Below are positions 1-5,560 of a stretch of DNA of 5,599 bases, piece after piece. The notes under the pieces are model-generated. The model made no database searches and was not told the origin of the DNA. It was given only the letters and a program-made list of their open reading frames with translations. Each line of letters starts with the position of its first letter. Position 1 is the stretch's first letter. Source of the DNA: an uncultured Streptococcus sp. (GTDB lineage: Bacteria; Bacillota; Bacilli; Lactobacillales; Aerococcaceae); the NCBI GenBank assembly GCA_916049935.1, contig CAJZJI010000067.1, positions 1 through 5,599 on the forward strand, read 5' to 3'. A program made the position numbers and the translations under genes.

Positions 1-337
1 ATAGAATCACGGATTGCGTCGCACTCACTGCTTGACTACCCCAACTCTCTACTGCATGAAGGAAAATCACGTCTCCGATTTTTCCACCGATAATCGACCC
101 AAAAGCCAATCCTAGCGCGATTTGTTTTTTGACATGAAACCCTAGCTTACTTCTTTTATAAATAGAAACTAGACACATCGTAAAGACCGCGACAGTCGAA
201 TACACACTAATCATGCTCGTCGTATCGATGCCGACAAAATCGAAGGCTGGCTTGATGATAATGCCGCCGCCTAAACCGGTAATCGCTCCAATCATCGTCG
301 CACAAAGCACGATGATACTATAAATAATAATGTGCAT
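1..337 (-). CDS. TauE/SafE-family membrane permease, 5' part only (3' end beyond the window)
   Basis: The first 112 codons of an integral membrane protein are visible; the gene runs off the left edge. Hydrophobic segments lie at about residues 3-20, 42-60 and 72-93. The glycine-rich GLGGGIIIKP at residues 21-30 follows the first helix, as is typical of the TauE/SafE (formerly DUF81) family. Some characterised members export sulfite or organosulfonates, but most are uncharacterised. The ATG overlaps the TAA stop of the preceding gene by one base (TAATG), and a GGAGG ribosome binding site lies inside the last codons of that gene, so translation is coupled. Its place directly after a sulfatase and its activator suggests export of sulfate or sulfite released by the sulfatase; this is inference from context. 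Family assignment is fairly sure, substrate is not. Confidence 0.85.
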   Translation of the reverse strand, partial: MHIIIYSIIVLCATMIGAITGLGGGIIIKPAFDFVGIDTTSMISVYSTVAVFTMCLVSIYKRSKLGFHVKKQIALGLAFGSIIGGKIGDVIFLHAVESWGSQAVSATQSVIL

Positions 338-1188
338 TAGCGGCCTCCAAGATTCCGGACACATCTAAATCCTAAATGGCTAGATGTTGAGTCCCACAAT
401 GCTCCATTACGAGCGGCTACACGATACCTGTTGCAGTAAGAGCAATGGCATAAGAAGGAGCCGCCGCGAATCGCATATTCGTATTCGAAATTAATTGGAC
501 GAGATGCGTCTTCTTCGATTTCTTCAAACGGAATTCCGCGATGGTTGCAGCACCATTCCCAGACATTTCCAATCATTTGGTAGATCCCATATCCATTTGG
601 TTCAAAGCTCTTCACGGGCGCCGTTCCTAAATAGCCGTCTGCTTTCGTATTCGTATTTGGAAAATCTCCCTGCCAAGTATTCGCATGAAACTCACCATCT
701 TGTTCGAGCTCATCGCCCCATGGAAATTGCGTCGTTGTACCGCCGCGCGCGGCATATTCCCACTGCGTTTCTGTTGGCAATTTTACCTTCGCCCAATCAC
801 AGTAAGCTAATGCATCTTGCAAAGAAACATGCACCACTGGATGGTCCATCACATCGTCAATGGAAGACTGGGGCCCTGTTGGATGATTCCAGCAAGCACC
901 TGGCACTAGAAGCCACCATGGCGATCCCGATATATGTGCATACTCTGCTCTTTTTTCTGGCTCAACCAATAGGTGAAATACATACGAATCTCCAATGGTT
1001 TCTGCTGTTGTTGTATAACCTGTCGCATCTACAAATGCTTTAAACTCACGATTCGTCACGGTCGTATCCGCGATTTCAAACGCAAGCACCTTTTTCATCA
1101 CTGGTGGCGCCTCATGGTCTTCGATAAAGCCTTGGCCAAGAGAATCTCCCATTTGAAAGATGCCAGATTTTAAAGGTACAAAATTCAT
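337..1188 (-). CDS. Formylglycine-generating enzyme (SUMF1/FGE-type sulfatase activator)
   Basis: This 283-residue protein is a complete FGE-sulfatase domain with no signal peptide. Such enzymes use oxygen and copper to oxidise the active-site cysteine of sulfatases to C-alpha-formylglycine. Landmarks in order: an N-terminal PLKSGIFQMG (5-14), SPWWLLVPGACW (89-100), HPVVHVS (116-122), LPTETQWEYAARGG (137-150), GNVWEW (207-212), RGGSFLCHCSYCNRYR (241-256) and LGFRC (272-276). Cys247 and Cys252 have the spacing of the two copper-binding catalytic cysteines of human FGE (Cys336, Cys341), which sets it apart from other SUMF1-fold proteins such as EgtB or PvdO. Cys249 between them is an extra cysteine. 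The ATG lies one base after the stop of the sulfatase gene, with an AGAGAGGT ribosome binding site about 8 bases upstream. The adjacent sulfatase carries the target motif, so the pair is very likely enzyme and substrate. Confidence 0.93.
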   Translation of the reverse strand: MNFVPLKSGIFQMGDSLGQGFIEDHEAPPVMKKVLAFEIADTTVTNREFKAFVDATGYTTTAETIGDSYVFHLLVEPEKRAEYAHISGSPWWLLVPGACWNHPTGPQSSIDDVMDHPVVHVSLQDALAYCDWAKVKLPTETQWEYAARGGTTTQFPWGDELEQDGEFHANTWQGDFPNTNTKADGYLGTAPVKSFEPNGYGIYQMIGNVWEWCCNHRGIPFEEIEEDASRPINFEYEYAIRGGSFLCHCSYCNRYRVAARNGALWDSTSSHLGFRCVRNLGGR

Positions 1189-1189
1189 A

Positions 1190-2653
1190 CTATCGACCTC
1201 TCTTTAGAGTGGCAACGATGCGTTCTAATGGTACTTGGCAAAGTTGTCCGTCTCTCACAAAGCCCTCTTCTCTATCTTGTAAAATACGTGCAAGTTTCGC
1301 TTTGAACTCGTTCACAAGAGAAGTATACTTCGTCTCAGCAATTAAATTGCATTTTTCCTCTGGATCCTCTGTCATATGGAAGAGTTGATACTCGTCTTTG
1401 ACAGGGAACCAAATAAATTTCCATTCATCTGTTAAAATATATTGGCTCGAATCCTCACCTAGGCTATGTTCGCCGTGGAATTCGTTTCGCCAACCTGCAA
1501 ATTCGCCAAACAATAATTGACGAACGCTCTTACCGTCTGTTTCAACTTTTTCACCTGTCGCAAGCTCTACAAGTGAAGGGAAAACGTCTTGAATCTTCAC
1601 GAGTTGTGTGACGCTCTTCTTCGTACCCGCAATTAAGTTTCCTGGGTCGAAGATAAACGCTGGAATCTTAATACTACCTTGGTAAGGATAGCCTTTGCGG
1701 AATAAATAATGTTCTCCGAGTTGATCTCCGTGGTCACTCACGAACCAGAAAATCGTATTTTCTAGTAAATCAAACTCCTCAACCGCTGTTAAGAAGCGAC
1801 TTAATTGATTATCGATATGCGTGATTAATCCGTAGTACGCTGCCAACATTCTCTTTTGCGCGTCCGCTGGAATTTTTCCGCGTTTCGCATAAAGGCTTGG
1901 AATCTTATCTTCGAGTTCTTCCCAGTTCCCGATATGCAAGTCCGATACGTCCCCTAATTTGTGCATGTATAAATCATAGAAATACTTCGGTGGATTGAGC
2001 GGTGCATGCGGTTTTTCAAACGACATCTTCAAGAAGAACGGAACGCTTGGGTCACGTCTCTTTAAGAAACGAATACTCTCGCTCACAATCCAGTTCGTTG
2101 GGTGGTATTTCTCAGGAAGTTCAAAAGGACGGACATCCCATGAATTACAGTTCGCCCCATCATCGATAATATCTGCATCGCTACCGAGTTCTTGCTTAAT
2201 CCAATCCAAGTAATCGCTCGAATGTTCAAACGTTTCGCCGTATGCTTTATTGTATTTACGGTCGACATGTAAGTAGCCATCGTGCAAGAGAACATGATCA
2301 AATCCCATGCGCTTACGACTTGGATACACATGCATTTTCCCGATACATTCTGTTTGATACCCTAAATGTTTGAATGTTTGAGGAAGTGTATTCGTGTAGT
2401 TCCAAGGCACTTCATCTTCGTATCCAACTCTTCCTGAAGCTTCTTGGTCCATCCCTGTTAAAAGAGCTGCTCTAGCAGGAACACAACTTGGCACTGGTGA
2501 GTAGGCATTCTCAAAGTTATATCCCATGCTGGCCATCATATCCATCGTTGGTGTCACTACTAAGTCATCATTACGGTTTAAAGACAATGCATCGGCACGC
2601 ATTTGGTCCACTACGATGAGGATGACATTTGGTTTTGATTGTTTTTGATTCAT
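1190..2653 (-). CDS. Cysteine-type sulfatase (sulfuric ester hydrolase, alkaline-phosphatase superfamily)
   Basis: A complete 487-residue type I sulfatase that would hydrolyse a sulfate ester or sulfamate. The signature SCVPARAALLTG (56-67) matches CxPxR followed by TG, making Cys57 the residue to be converted to formylglycine and Arg61 its partner. Other expected active-site residues are visible: Asp16-Gln17 (metal; Gln replaces the second Asp of many sulfatases), Lys106 and His108 in GKMH, His216 in EKPHAP, Asp307-His308 in SDHGDQLGEH, and Lys320. There is no signal peptide, so the enzyme should be cytoplasmic and act on an imported substrate such as a sulfated sugar or a small sulfate ester. 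The substrate cannot be read from sequence. The ATG has a G-rich ribosome binding site (GGGGG, 10 bases upstream). It is the first gene of a three-gene operon with its activator and a TauE-like permease. Confidence 0.93.
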   Translation of the reverse strand: MNQKQSKPNVILIVVDQMRADALSLNRNDDLVVTPTMDMMASMGYNFENAYSPVPSCVPARAALLTGMDQEASGRVGYEDEVPWNYTNTLPQTFKHLGYQTECIGKMHVYPSRKRMGFDHVLLHDGYLHVDRKYNKAYGETFEHSSDYLDWIKQELGSDADIIDDGANCNSWDVRPFELPEKYHPTNWIVSESIRFLKRRDPSVPFFLKMSFEKPHAPLNPPKYFYDLYMHKLGDVSDLHIGNWEELEDKIPSLYAKRGKIPADAQKRMLAAYYGLITHIDNQLSRFLTAVEEFDLLENTIFWFVSDHGDQLGEHYLFRKGYPYQGSIKIPAFIFDPGNLIAGTKKSVTQLVKIQDVFPSLVELATGEKVETDGKSVRQLLFGEFAGWRNEFHGEHSLGEDSSQYILTDEWKFIWFPVKDEYQLFHMTEDPEEKCNLIAETKYTSLVNEFKAKLARILQDREEGFVRDGQLCQVPLERIVATLKRGR

Positions 2654-2663
2654 AATACTTTTG

Positions 2664-2668
2664 CCCCC
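2664..2668 (-). promoter_or_regulatory. G-rich ribosome binding site of the sulfatase gene
   Basis: The minus strand reads TTGGGGGC followed by nine bases and ATG. The GGGGG core is 10 bases from the start codon. It is less canonical than the GGAGG-type sites of yabA and the permease, and may make initiation weaker. It supports the ATG at 2653 as the start. Confidence 0.55.
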
Positions 2669-2670
2669 AA

Positions 2671-2695
2671 AAAAGATAAAACGATTTCATCTTTT
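2671..2695. promoter_or_regulatory. Palindromic candidate operator of the sulfatase operon
   Basis: Two 11-base arms, AAAAGATAAAA (2671-2681) and TTTCATCTTTT (2685-2695), are inverted repeats with 10 of 11 positions pairing, separated by CGA. The palindrome directly follows the -10 box and would cover the predicted transcription start, a typical repressor position. The centre has a partial likeness to a CcpA cre site: AACGATTTCAT matches one half of WTGNNARCGNWWWCAW, but the WTG end does not match (GAT). Control by CcpA or by a dedicated repressor for the sulfated substrate are both possible. No regulator gene is in the window. Confidence 0.5.
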
Positions 2696-2704
2696 ATTAT
2701 AACA
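2696..2704 (-). promoter_or_regulatory. Extended -10 promoter of the sulfatase operon
   Basis: The minus strand reads TGTTATAAT: a perfect TATAAT (2701-2696) preceded by TG plus one base, the extended -10 form. At 17 bases upstream only TGTCCA is found, a poor -35 box (3 of 6) lying inside the stem of the preceding terminator. The extended -10 would compensate for it. Transcription would start near 2689, leaving a leader of about 36 bases before the sulfatase ATG. Confidence 0.6.
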
Positions 2705-2733
2705 AAAGAGCCCGTCCATGGACAGGCTCTTTT
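2704..2733 (-). terminator. Rho-independent terminator after yabA
   Basis: AAAAGAGCC (2704-2712) pairs with GGCTCTTTT (2725-2733). After one C/A mismatch the stem continues through GTCC/GGAC, leaving a small loop. On the minus strand the stem ends in TTTTGTT. It lies 48 bases past the yabA stop and is the only good stop signal between the housekeeping operon and the sulfatase operon. The A/T-flanked stem could also work on the plus strand, but no plus-strand gene approaches it. Confidence 0.8.
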
Positions 2734-2780
2734 TAGTACTTTATTGGCTTTTTATATGACAATCTTGCTCTTTTCACGCA

Positions 2781-3122
2781 TTAATCTTCGCTATACAAGA
2801 TTTCCGTACAAAACATACAACTTTCATCGTTTTCTCTACGTTTTCCATAGTACAAGTTGCAAATATGGAATCCTTGGTCGTAGATATTTTCTAAGTTGAT
2901 GATGGATTGGCTTCTTTTTTTCTTTTTAGCCACTTTCTTCGTGTGCGTGTTTGGCTCTAACTCGTCTAAACGATCTTTCAAGTGACGATTTTCCATCGTT
3001 AAATTATGATTCTCTTCGATGACTTTTTGCAACTCTTCAGAAATCTGTTCGAGCTCATGTAGTTGCAACAAAGTTTGTTTTGTTAACCGTTCGATTCGAT
3101 CATACAATTGTCTGTTTGGCAT
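2781..3122 (-). CDS. yabA: Replication initiation control protein YabA
   Basis: A 113-residue protein matching YabA in size and layout. In Bacillus subtilis YabA limits re-initiation by binding DnaA and the sliding clamp DnaN. Residues 4-57 form an acidic, heptad-rich helix (for example EQISEELQKVIEENHNLTMENR), the oligomerising coiled coil. A lysine-rich linker follows (62-70, KKVAKKKKR). The C-terminal zinc module has His86, Cys88, Cys102 and Cys105 in GFHICNLYYG and CMFC, as in the known family. A strong GGAGGTG site (3129-3135) lies 6 bases before the ATG, in the 16-base gap after holB. It is the last gene of the tmk operon. The identification is secure from the HxC...CxxC ending and the position after holB. 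Confidence 0.93.
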   Translation of the reverse strand: MPNRQLYDRIERLTKQTLLQLHELEQISEELQKVIEENHNLTMENRHLKDRLDELEPNTHTKKVAKKKKRSQSIINLENIYDQGFHICNLYYGKRRENDESCMFCTEILYSED

Positions 3123-3138
3123 TCACGCACCTCCTATC

Positions 3139-4098
3139 TTATTTTGGGATTTGTAACACCCATTGTTCTAATACTGCTTGAACTCCAACGTTGGCGCCTA
3201 CTTTGGCAATGGCGTTGGTCATTTTTTCATGTTCTTTAATCCATTCACTCACGGTGAGATGTCTTGCAAAACTCTTCATCGTTGCGAGTTTATCGCTTTG
3301 AATAATGGCTCCTTCGACACCTCGTACATACAGCAAGGCATCACGGATGTAAATTTGTAATAGAGTTAAAAACAGCTCGCTATCGGCTTTTGTCGCTAAG
3401 AGTGGCATCACTTGAGACTGAATCGTCACAAAGGCCATCGCACGATTCGTAAATACGCGGACAAACCAATTCCAGCTTTCTTGGCGAATCTGTCCAAAAC
3501 TTTCACTCTCGAGCATCTCGACTGCTTGGTCGATATTATTCGTCAATTGAGAAAGTAGTTGCGCTGTCGCATTCGGCACGCCTCGTTCCTTCAGCGTTGC
3601 AACGATATTTTCTCCTGCATCCGATTGGAAACGAATAATCTGGCAACGTGATTGAATCGTAATCAGCACCTTACTGAGTTGTTCTGTTAGAAGAATGAAA
3701 TGGATATTTCCTGTCGGTTCTTCTAGAAACTTCAATAAGCTATTAGCAGCGCCTTGTGTCAACGTGTCGACTGCATGAATCACACAGACAATCGCACTCG
3801 ACTCCATCGCTGTTTTTGTCAACTGCGATTTCAACGTACGAATTTGGTCCACCTTCACCGTTGTACCTTCAGGTTCTACCACAATATAATCCGGGAAGTT
3901 CCCATGCTCAATTCTTGTGCAGTGTTCACACTCTCCGCATGCAGGCTCGCCTTTTTTTCGCTTCGTGCAGTTAAGCATCTTTGCGATTTCCTTGGCCATC
4001 TCCGCTTTCCCAATTCCCTTTGCTCCTTCAAACAAATAGGCATGGCTCAGATGACCATTATCGATGGCACGAATAAACGCTTCTTGCATCTTTTCCAT
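3139..4098 (-). CDS. holB: DNA polymerase III delta' subunit
   Basis: A 319-residue clamp-loader subunit of the AAA+ fold. Landmarks: LSHAYLFEGAKGIGKAEMA (18-36) with a P-loop-like segment in which Ala32 replaces the usual Ser/Thr after Lys31; a four-cysteine zinc site (Cys44, Cys54, Cys57, Cys60); LLKFLEEP (121-128); and the SRC motif at 150-152 that supplies an arginine finger to the neighbouring subunit. The altered P-loop fits delta', which acts structurally rather than as an ATPase in characterised clamp loaders. The ATG is one base after the darA stop (TAAGATG) and has no clear ribosome binding site, so translation is probably coupled. Met4 (start at 4089) is an alternative start. Length is normal for Firmicutes HolB. 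Confidence 0.93.
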   Translation of the reverse strand: MEKMQEAFIRAIDNGHLSHAYLFEGAKGIGKAEMAKEIAKMLNCTKRKKGEPACGECEHCTRIEHGNFPDYIVVEPEGTTVKVDQIRTLKSQLTKTAMESSAIVCVIHAVDTLTQGAANSLLKFLEEPTGNIHFILLTEQLSKVLITIQSRCQIIRFQSDAGENIVATLKERGVPNATAQLLSQLTNNIDQAVEMLESESFGQIRQESWNWFVRVFTNRAMAFVTIQSQVMPLLATKADSELFLTLLQIYIRDALLYVRGVEGAIIQSDKLATMKSFARHLTVSEWIKEHEKMTNAIAKVGANVGVQAVLEQWVLQIPK

Positions 4099-4099
4099 C

Positions 4100-4429
4100 T
4101 TAGAAACGGAAGAATGAGTCTACAGGTAATACGAATACTGTAGCTCCACCTACACGAACTGGAACTGGAGTTGTTAGCGCGCTATCAAGCATGCTGTCGA
4201 TATGCACTGGTGGCACAGTCATTTGTTCACGTGATTGGCAGTTTTCTTTAATGATATCTAACGCTTCTTGTACACGTTCTTCTTCAATCCCGATGATGAA
4301 AGTAGTGTTTCCTGCACGTAAGAATCCACCTGTTGTTGATAAACGAGTTGCGCGAATATTTGCTTGTGCAAACTCATCTCCTAATAAATGTGCATCTTTA
4401 TCTTGAACAATCGCAATTAATAATTTCAT
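4100..4429 (-). CDS. darA: Cyclic-di-AMP receptor, PII-like protein PstA/DarA (YaaQ)
   Basis: A 109-residue protein closely following the YaaQ/DarA/PstA family: MKLLIAIVQD (1-10), RATRLSTTGGFLRAGNTTF (26-44), then IIGIEEERV, and a GGATVFVLPVDSFFRF end (94-109). Members form a trimer with a PII-like fold that binds cyclic di-AMP between subunits; Arg26, Thr28 and the TTGGFLRAGNTT loop are the region expected to contact the ligand. The downstream target of the receptor is still poorly defined in the family. A GGAG site overlapping the tmk stop lies about 9 bases before the ATG. It sits between tmk and holB, its usual place in Firmicutes, 12 bases after tmk and 1 base before holB. Confidence 0.94.
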   Translation of the reverse strand: MKLLIAIVQDKDAHLLGDEFAQANIRATRLSTTGGFLRAGNTTFIIGIEEERVQEALDIIKENCQSREQMTVPPVHIDSMLDSALTTPVPVRVGGATVFVLPVDSFFRF

Positions 4430-4441
4430 GATTTCATTCTC

Positions 4442-5089
4442 CTATTTTGTAAAATATTTTGGGTAACGTTCCACTAAAACTCGGAAGCACTCTTCCACTA
4501 CTTCTTCAATGGATTTTGTCGCATCAATCGATACAATTCTTTCTGGATATTTTTCTACTAATTCTAAATATCCATTGCGAACCATCGTATGGAAGCTTAA
4601 CCCTTCTTGGTCTAAGCGGTCAAACTGACGGTTCCCTCTTGCTTTATGAATACGTTCCAATCCAACTTCAGCCGGCACATCTAAGTAAAGCGTCGTGCTT
4701 GGTTCTAAGCCATCTGTTGCAAAATGATTTAACTGTGCAACTTCTTCTACCCCAATCCCACGAGCAACTCCTTGATACACCAACGAGCTATCGACAAAAC
4801 GATCACAAAAAACAATATTCCCTTTTTCTAAATTTGGTAAGATACGATCTTTTAAATGCTGGCGACGACCCGCTGCATATAAAATCGCTTCTGTTCTCTC
4901 GTCCATTTCTGTATTGTTCACATCCAGAATGACTTTTCGAATATCTTCAGCGATGCGGCTTCCACCAGGTTCTCTTGTTGAAACAATATCCACGAGCGCG
5001 TGTTTTTGTAACAAAGGAATCAGTTGGTTGATGACCGTTGTTTTCCCAGCGCCATCAGGACCTTCCATCGTGATAAACAATCCTTTCAT
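4442..5089 (-). CDS. tmk: Thymidylate kinase
   Basis: This enzyme phosphorylates dTMP to dTDP in dTTP synthesis. From the chosen start it has 215 residues, normal for the family. Motifs: P-loop GPDGAGKTT (10-18), the dTMP-binding REPGG (39-43), DRFVDSSLVYQG (96-107) with the DR(F/Y) motif, and the LID segment RGNRQFDRLD (151-160). The reading frame is open back to a TTG at 5110 and has another ATG at 5101. The ATG at 5089 is preferred because it begins the canonical MKGLFITMEG and has a G-rich ribosome binding site at 5094-5099; AAAGGA abuts the 5101 ATG with no spacing. It is the first gene of the tmk-darA-holB-yabA operon. Confidence 0.95.
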   Translation of the reverse strand: MKGLFITMEGPDGAGKTTVINQLIPLLQKHALVDIVSTREPGGSRIAEDIRKVILDVNNTEMDERTEAILYAAGRRQHLKDRILPNLEKGNIVFCDRFVDSSLVYQGVARGIGVEEVAQLNHFATDGLEPSTTLYLDVPAEVGLERIHKARGNRQFDRLDQEGLSFHTMVRNGYLELVEKYPERIVSIDATKSIEEVVEECFRVLVERYPKYFTK

Positions 5090-5093
5090 ATTA

Positions 5094-5099
5094 TCCCCC
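5094..5099 (-). promoter_or_regulatory. Ribosome binding site that decides the tmk start
   Basis: The minus strand reads GGGGGA, then TAAT, then ATG. The site lies upstream of the ATG at 5089 but downstream of the ATG at 5101 and the TTG at 5110, so it supports the shorter protein. An AAAGGA a little further upstream could add to it. Confidence 0.6.
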
Positions 5100-5120
5100 A
5101 TTCCTTTCAATTTCTTTTCT

Positions 5121-5149
5121 ATTATACGATATTTTCATCTTTTAATAAA
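5121..5149 (-). promoter_or_regulatory. Putative promoter of the tmk operon
   Basis: On the minus strand a perfect TATAAT (5126-5121) lies 17 bases after TTTATT (5149-5144), a weak -35 box with 3 of 6 consensus bases. Transcription would start near 5114, about 25 bases before the tmk ATG. The spacer contains the 12-base string TTTCATCTTTTA (plus strand, 5133-5144), which also occurs in the sulfatase operator. Confidence 0.5.
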
Positions 5150-5190
5150 CCAAATTCCTATAAGAAATTTCACCAATTTCTCCTCACTCT

Positions 5191-5247
5191 CTTTCCTCGC
5201 AGAACACAACATTTAAAGATGCTCTGTGATACGAAAAGACTCGTCTG
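5191..5247 (+). repeat. Partial third copy of the repeat arm (copy A)
   Basis: This stretch is a direct repeat of the left arm of the long inverted repeat, about 90 bases away. From GCAGAACACAACATT (5199-5213) onward, about 41 of 52 aligned columns match 5289-5340 by hand count, with three one-base gaps. Shared blocks include AACACAA, GTGAT, ACGAA and AAGACT. Likeness extends a few bases left through CTTTCCT. It lacks the inner part of the arm after GTCTG, so it looks like a truncated or decayed copy. Confidence 0.65.
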
Positions 5248-5255
5248 CACCAAAT

Positions 5256-5279
5256 CCCTCTATCCCCTCCTACCCTCCC
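5256..5279 (-). other. Potential G-quadruplex on the minus strand
   Basis: The plus strand has C-runs at 5256-5258, 5264-5267, 5273-5275 and 5277-5279. On the minus strand, which is the coding strand of tmk, these are four runs of at least three G separated by 1, 5 and 5-6 bases, meeting the usual G3N1-7 pattern. It lies between repeat copies A and B, about 130 bases upstream of the tmk promoter. Folding is not shown. Confidence 0.45.
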
Positions 5280-5384
5280 TTTTCCTTTGCATAACACAAT
5301 ATTAAAAAATAGCACAGTGATTACGAAGAAGACTTGTCGGGTTCTTATAGTAGCAGTAATGGGAATTAGGATCAAAGGTGAATT

Positions 5385-5418
5385 AACAGGAGTTAGGAAT
5401 TTATTCCTTACTCCTGTT
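5385..5418 (+). terminator. Central hairpin of the inverted repeat, terminator-like
   Basis: AACAGGAGT...AGGAA (5385-5399) pairs with TTCCT...ACTCCTGTT (5404-5418), with one T/T mismatch. On the plus strand it is followed by two further T residues (TTTT in all at 5417-5420), a short U-tract. It may only be the turn of the larger inverted repeat. Termination is possible but weakly supported, and no plus-strand gene precedes it. Confidence 0.4.
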
Positions 5419-5434
5419 TTGAACTTTGAAGGCG

Positions 5435-5460
5435 AGAGACCTTGGCTCGAGCCGGTCCCT
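5435..5460. repeat. Side hairpin in the right repeat arm
   Basis: GACC (5438-5441) pairs with GGTC (5454-5457), extended outward by AG/CT around one mismatch, and encloses the self-complementary GGCTCGAGCC (5444-5453). This GC-rich branch has no counterpart in the left arm. A second small stem, CAAACC/GGTTTG with loop TTT, sits at 5507-5521 in the same arm. Confidence 0.5.
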
Positions 5461-5560
5461 CATTACAGCTACTATAAAACGAACCCACAAGTCGACTTCG
5501 TAATCACAAACCTTTGGTTTGCATTATTTATATTTTAAATATTGTGTCTATGCACAAAGA

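Noticed and set aside
495..1043. 182-codon plus-strand reading frame opposite the FGE gene
   Set aside because: It is antisense to a gene with clear family motifs, and its translation has no domain-like features.
2639..2899. 86-codon plus-strand reading frame between sulfatase and yabA
   Set aside because: It crosses a promoter, an operator-like palindrome and a terminator and overlaps the yabA 3' end; no ribosome binding site.
2908..2930. A-run in the yabA lysine-rich linker as a frameshift site
   Set aside because: The run is not in the phase of a standard slippery heptamer, and the frame is intact through the zinc module; a lysine-rich linker explains it.
5090..5110. Upstream TTG or ATG starts for tmk
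   Set aside because: They add residues before the conserved N terminus, and the best ribosome binding site lies downstream of both.
5184..5375. 63-codon minus-strand reading frame upstream of tmk
   Set aside because: TTG start with no ribosome binding site; it crosses the repeat copies and the G-run, and shows no recognisable domain.
5287..5538. 83-codon plus-strand reading frame across the inverted repeat
   Set aside because: It needs a TTG start, has no ribosome binding site, and its sequence is explained by the paired repeat arms and hairpins.
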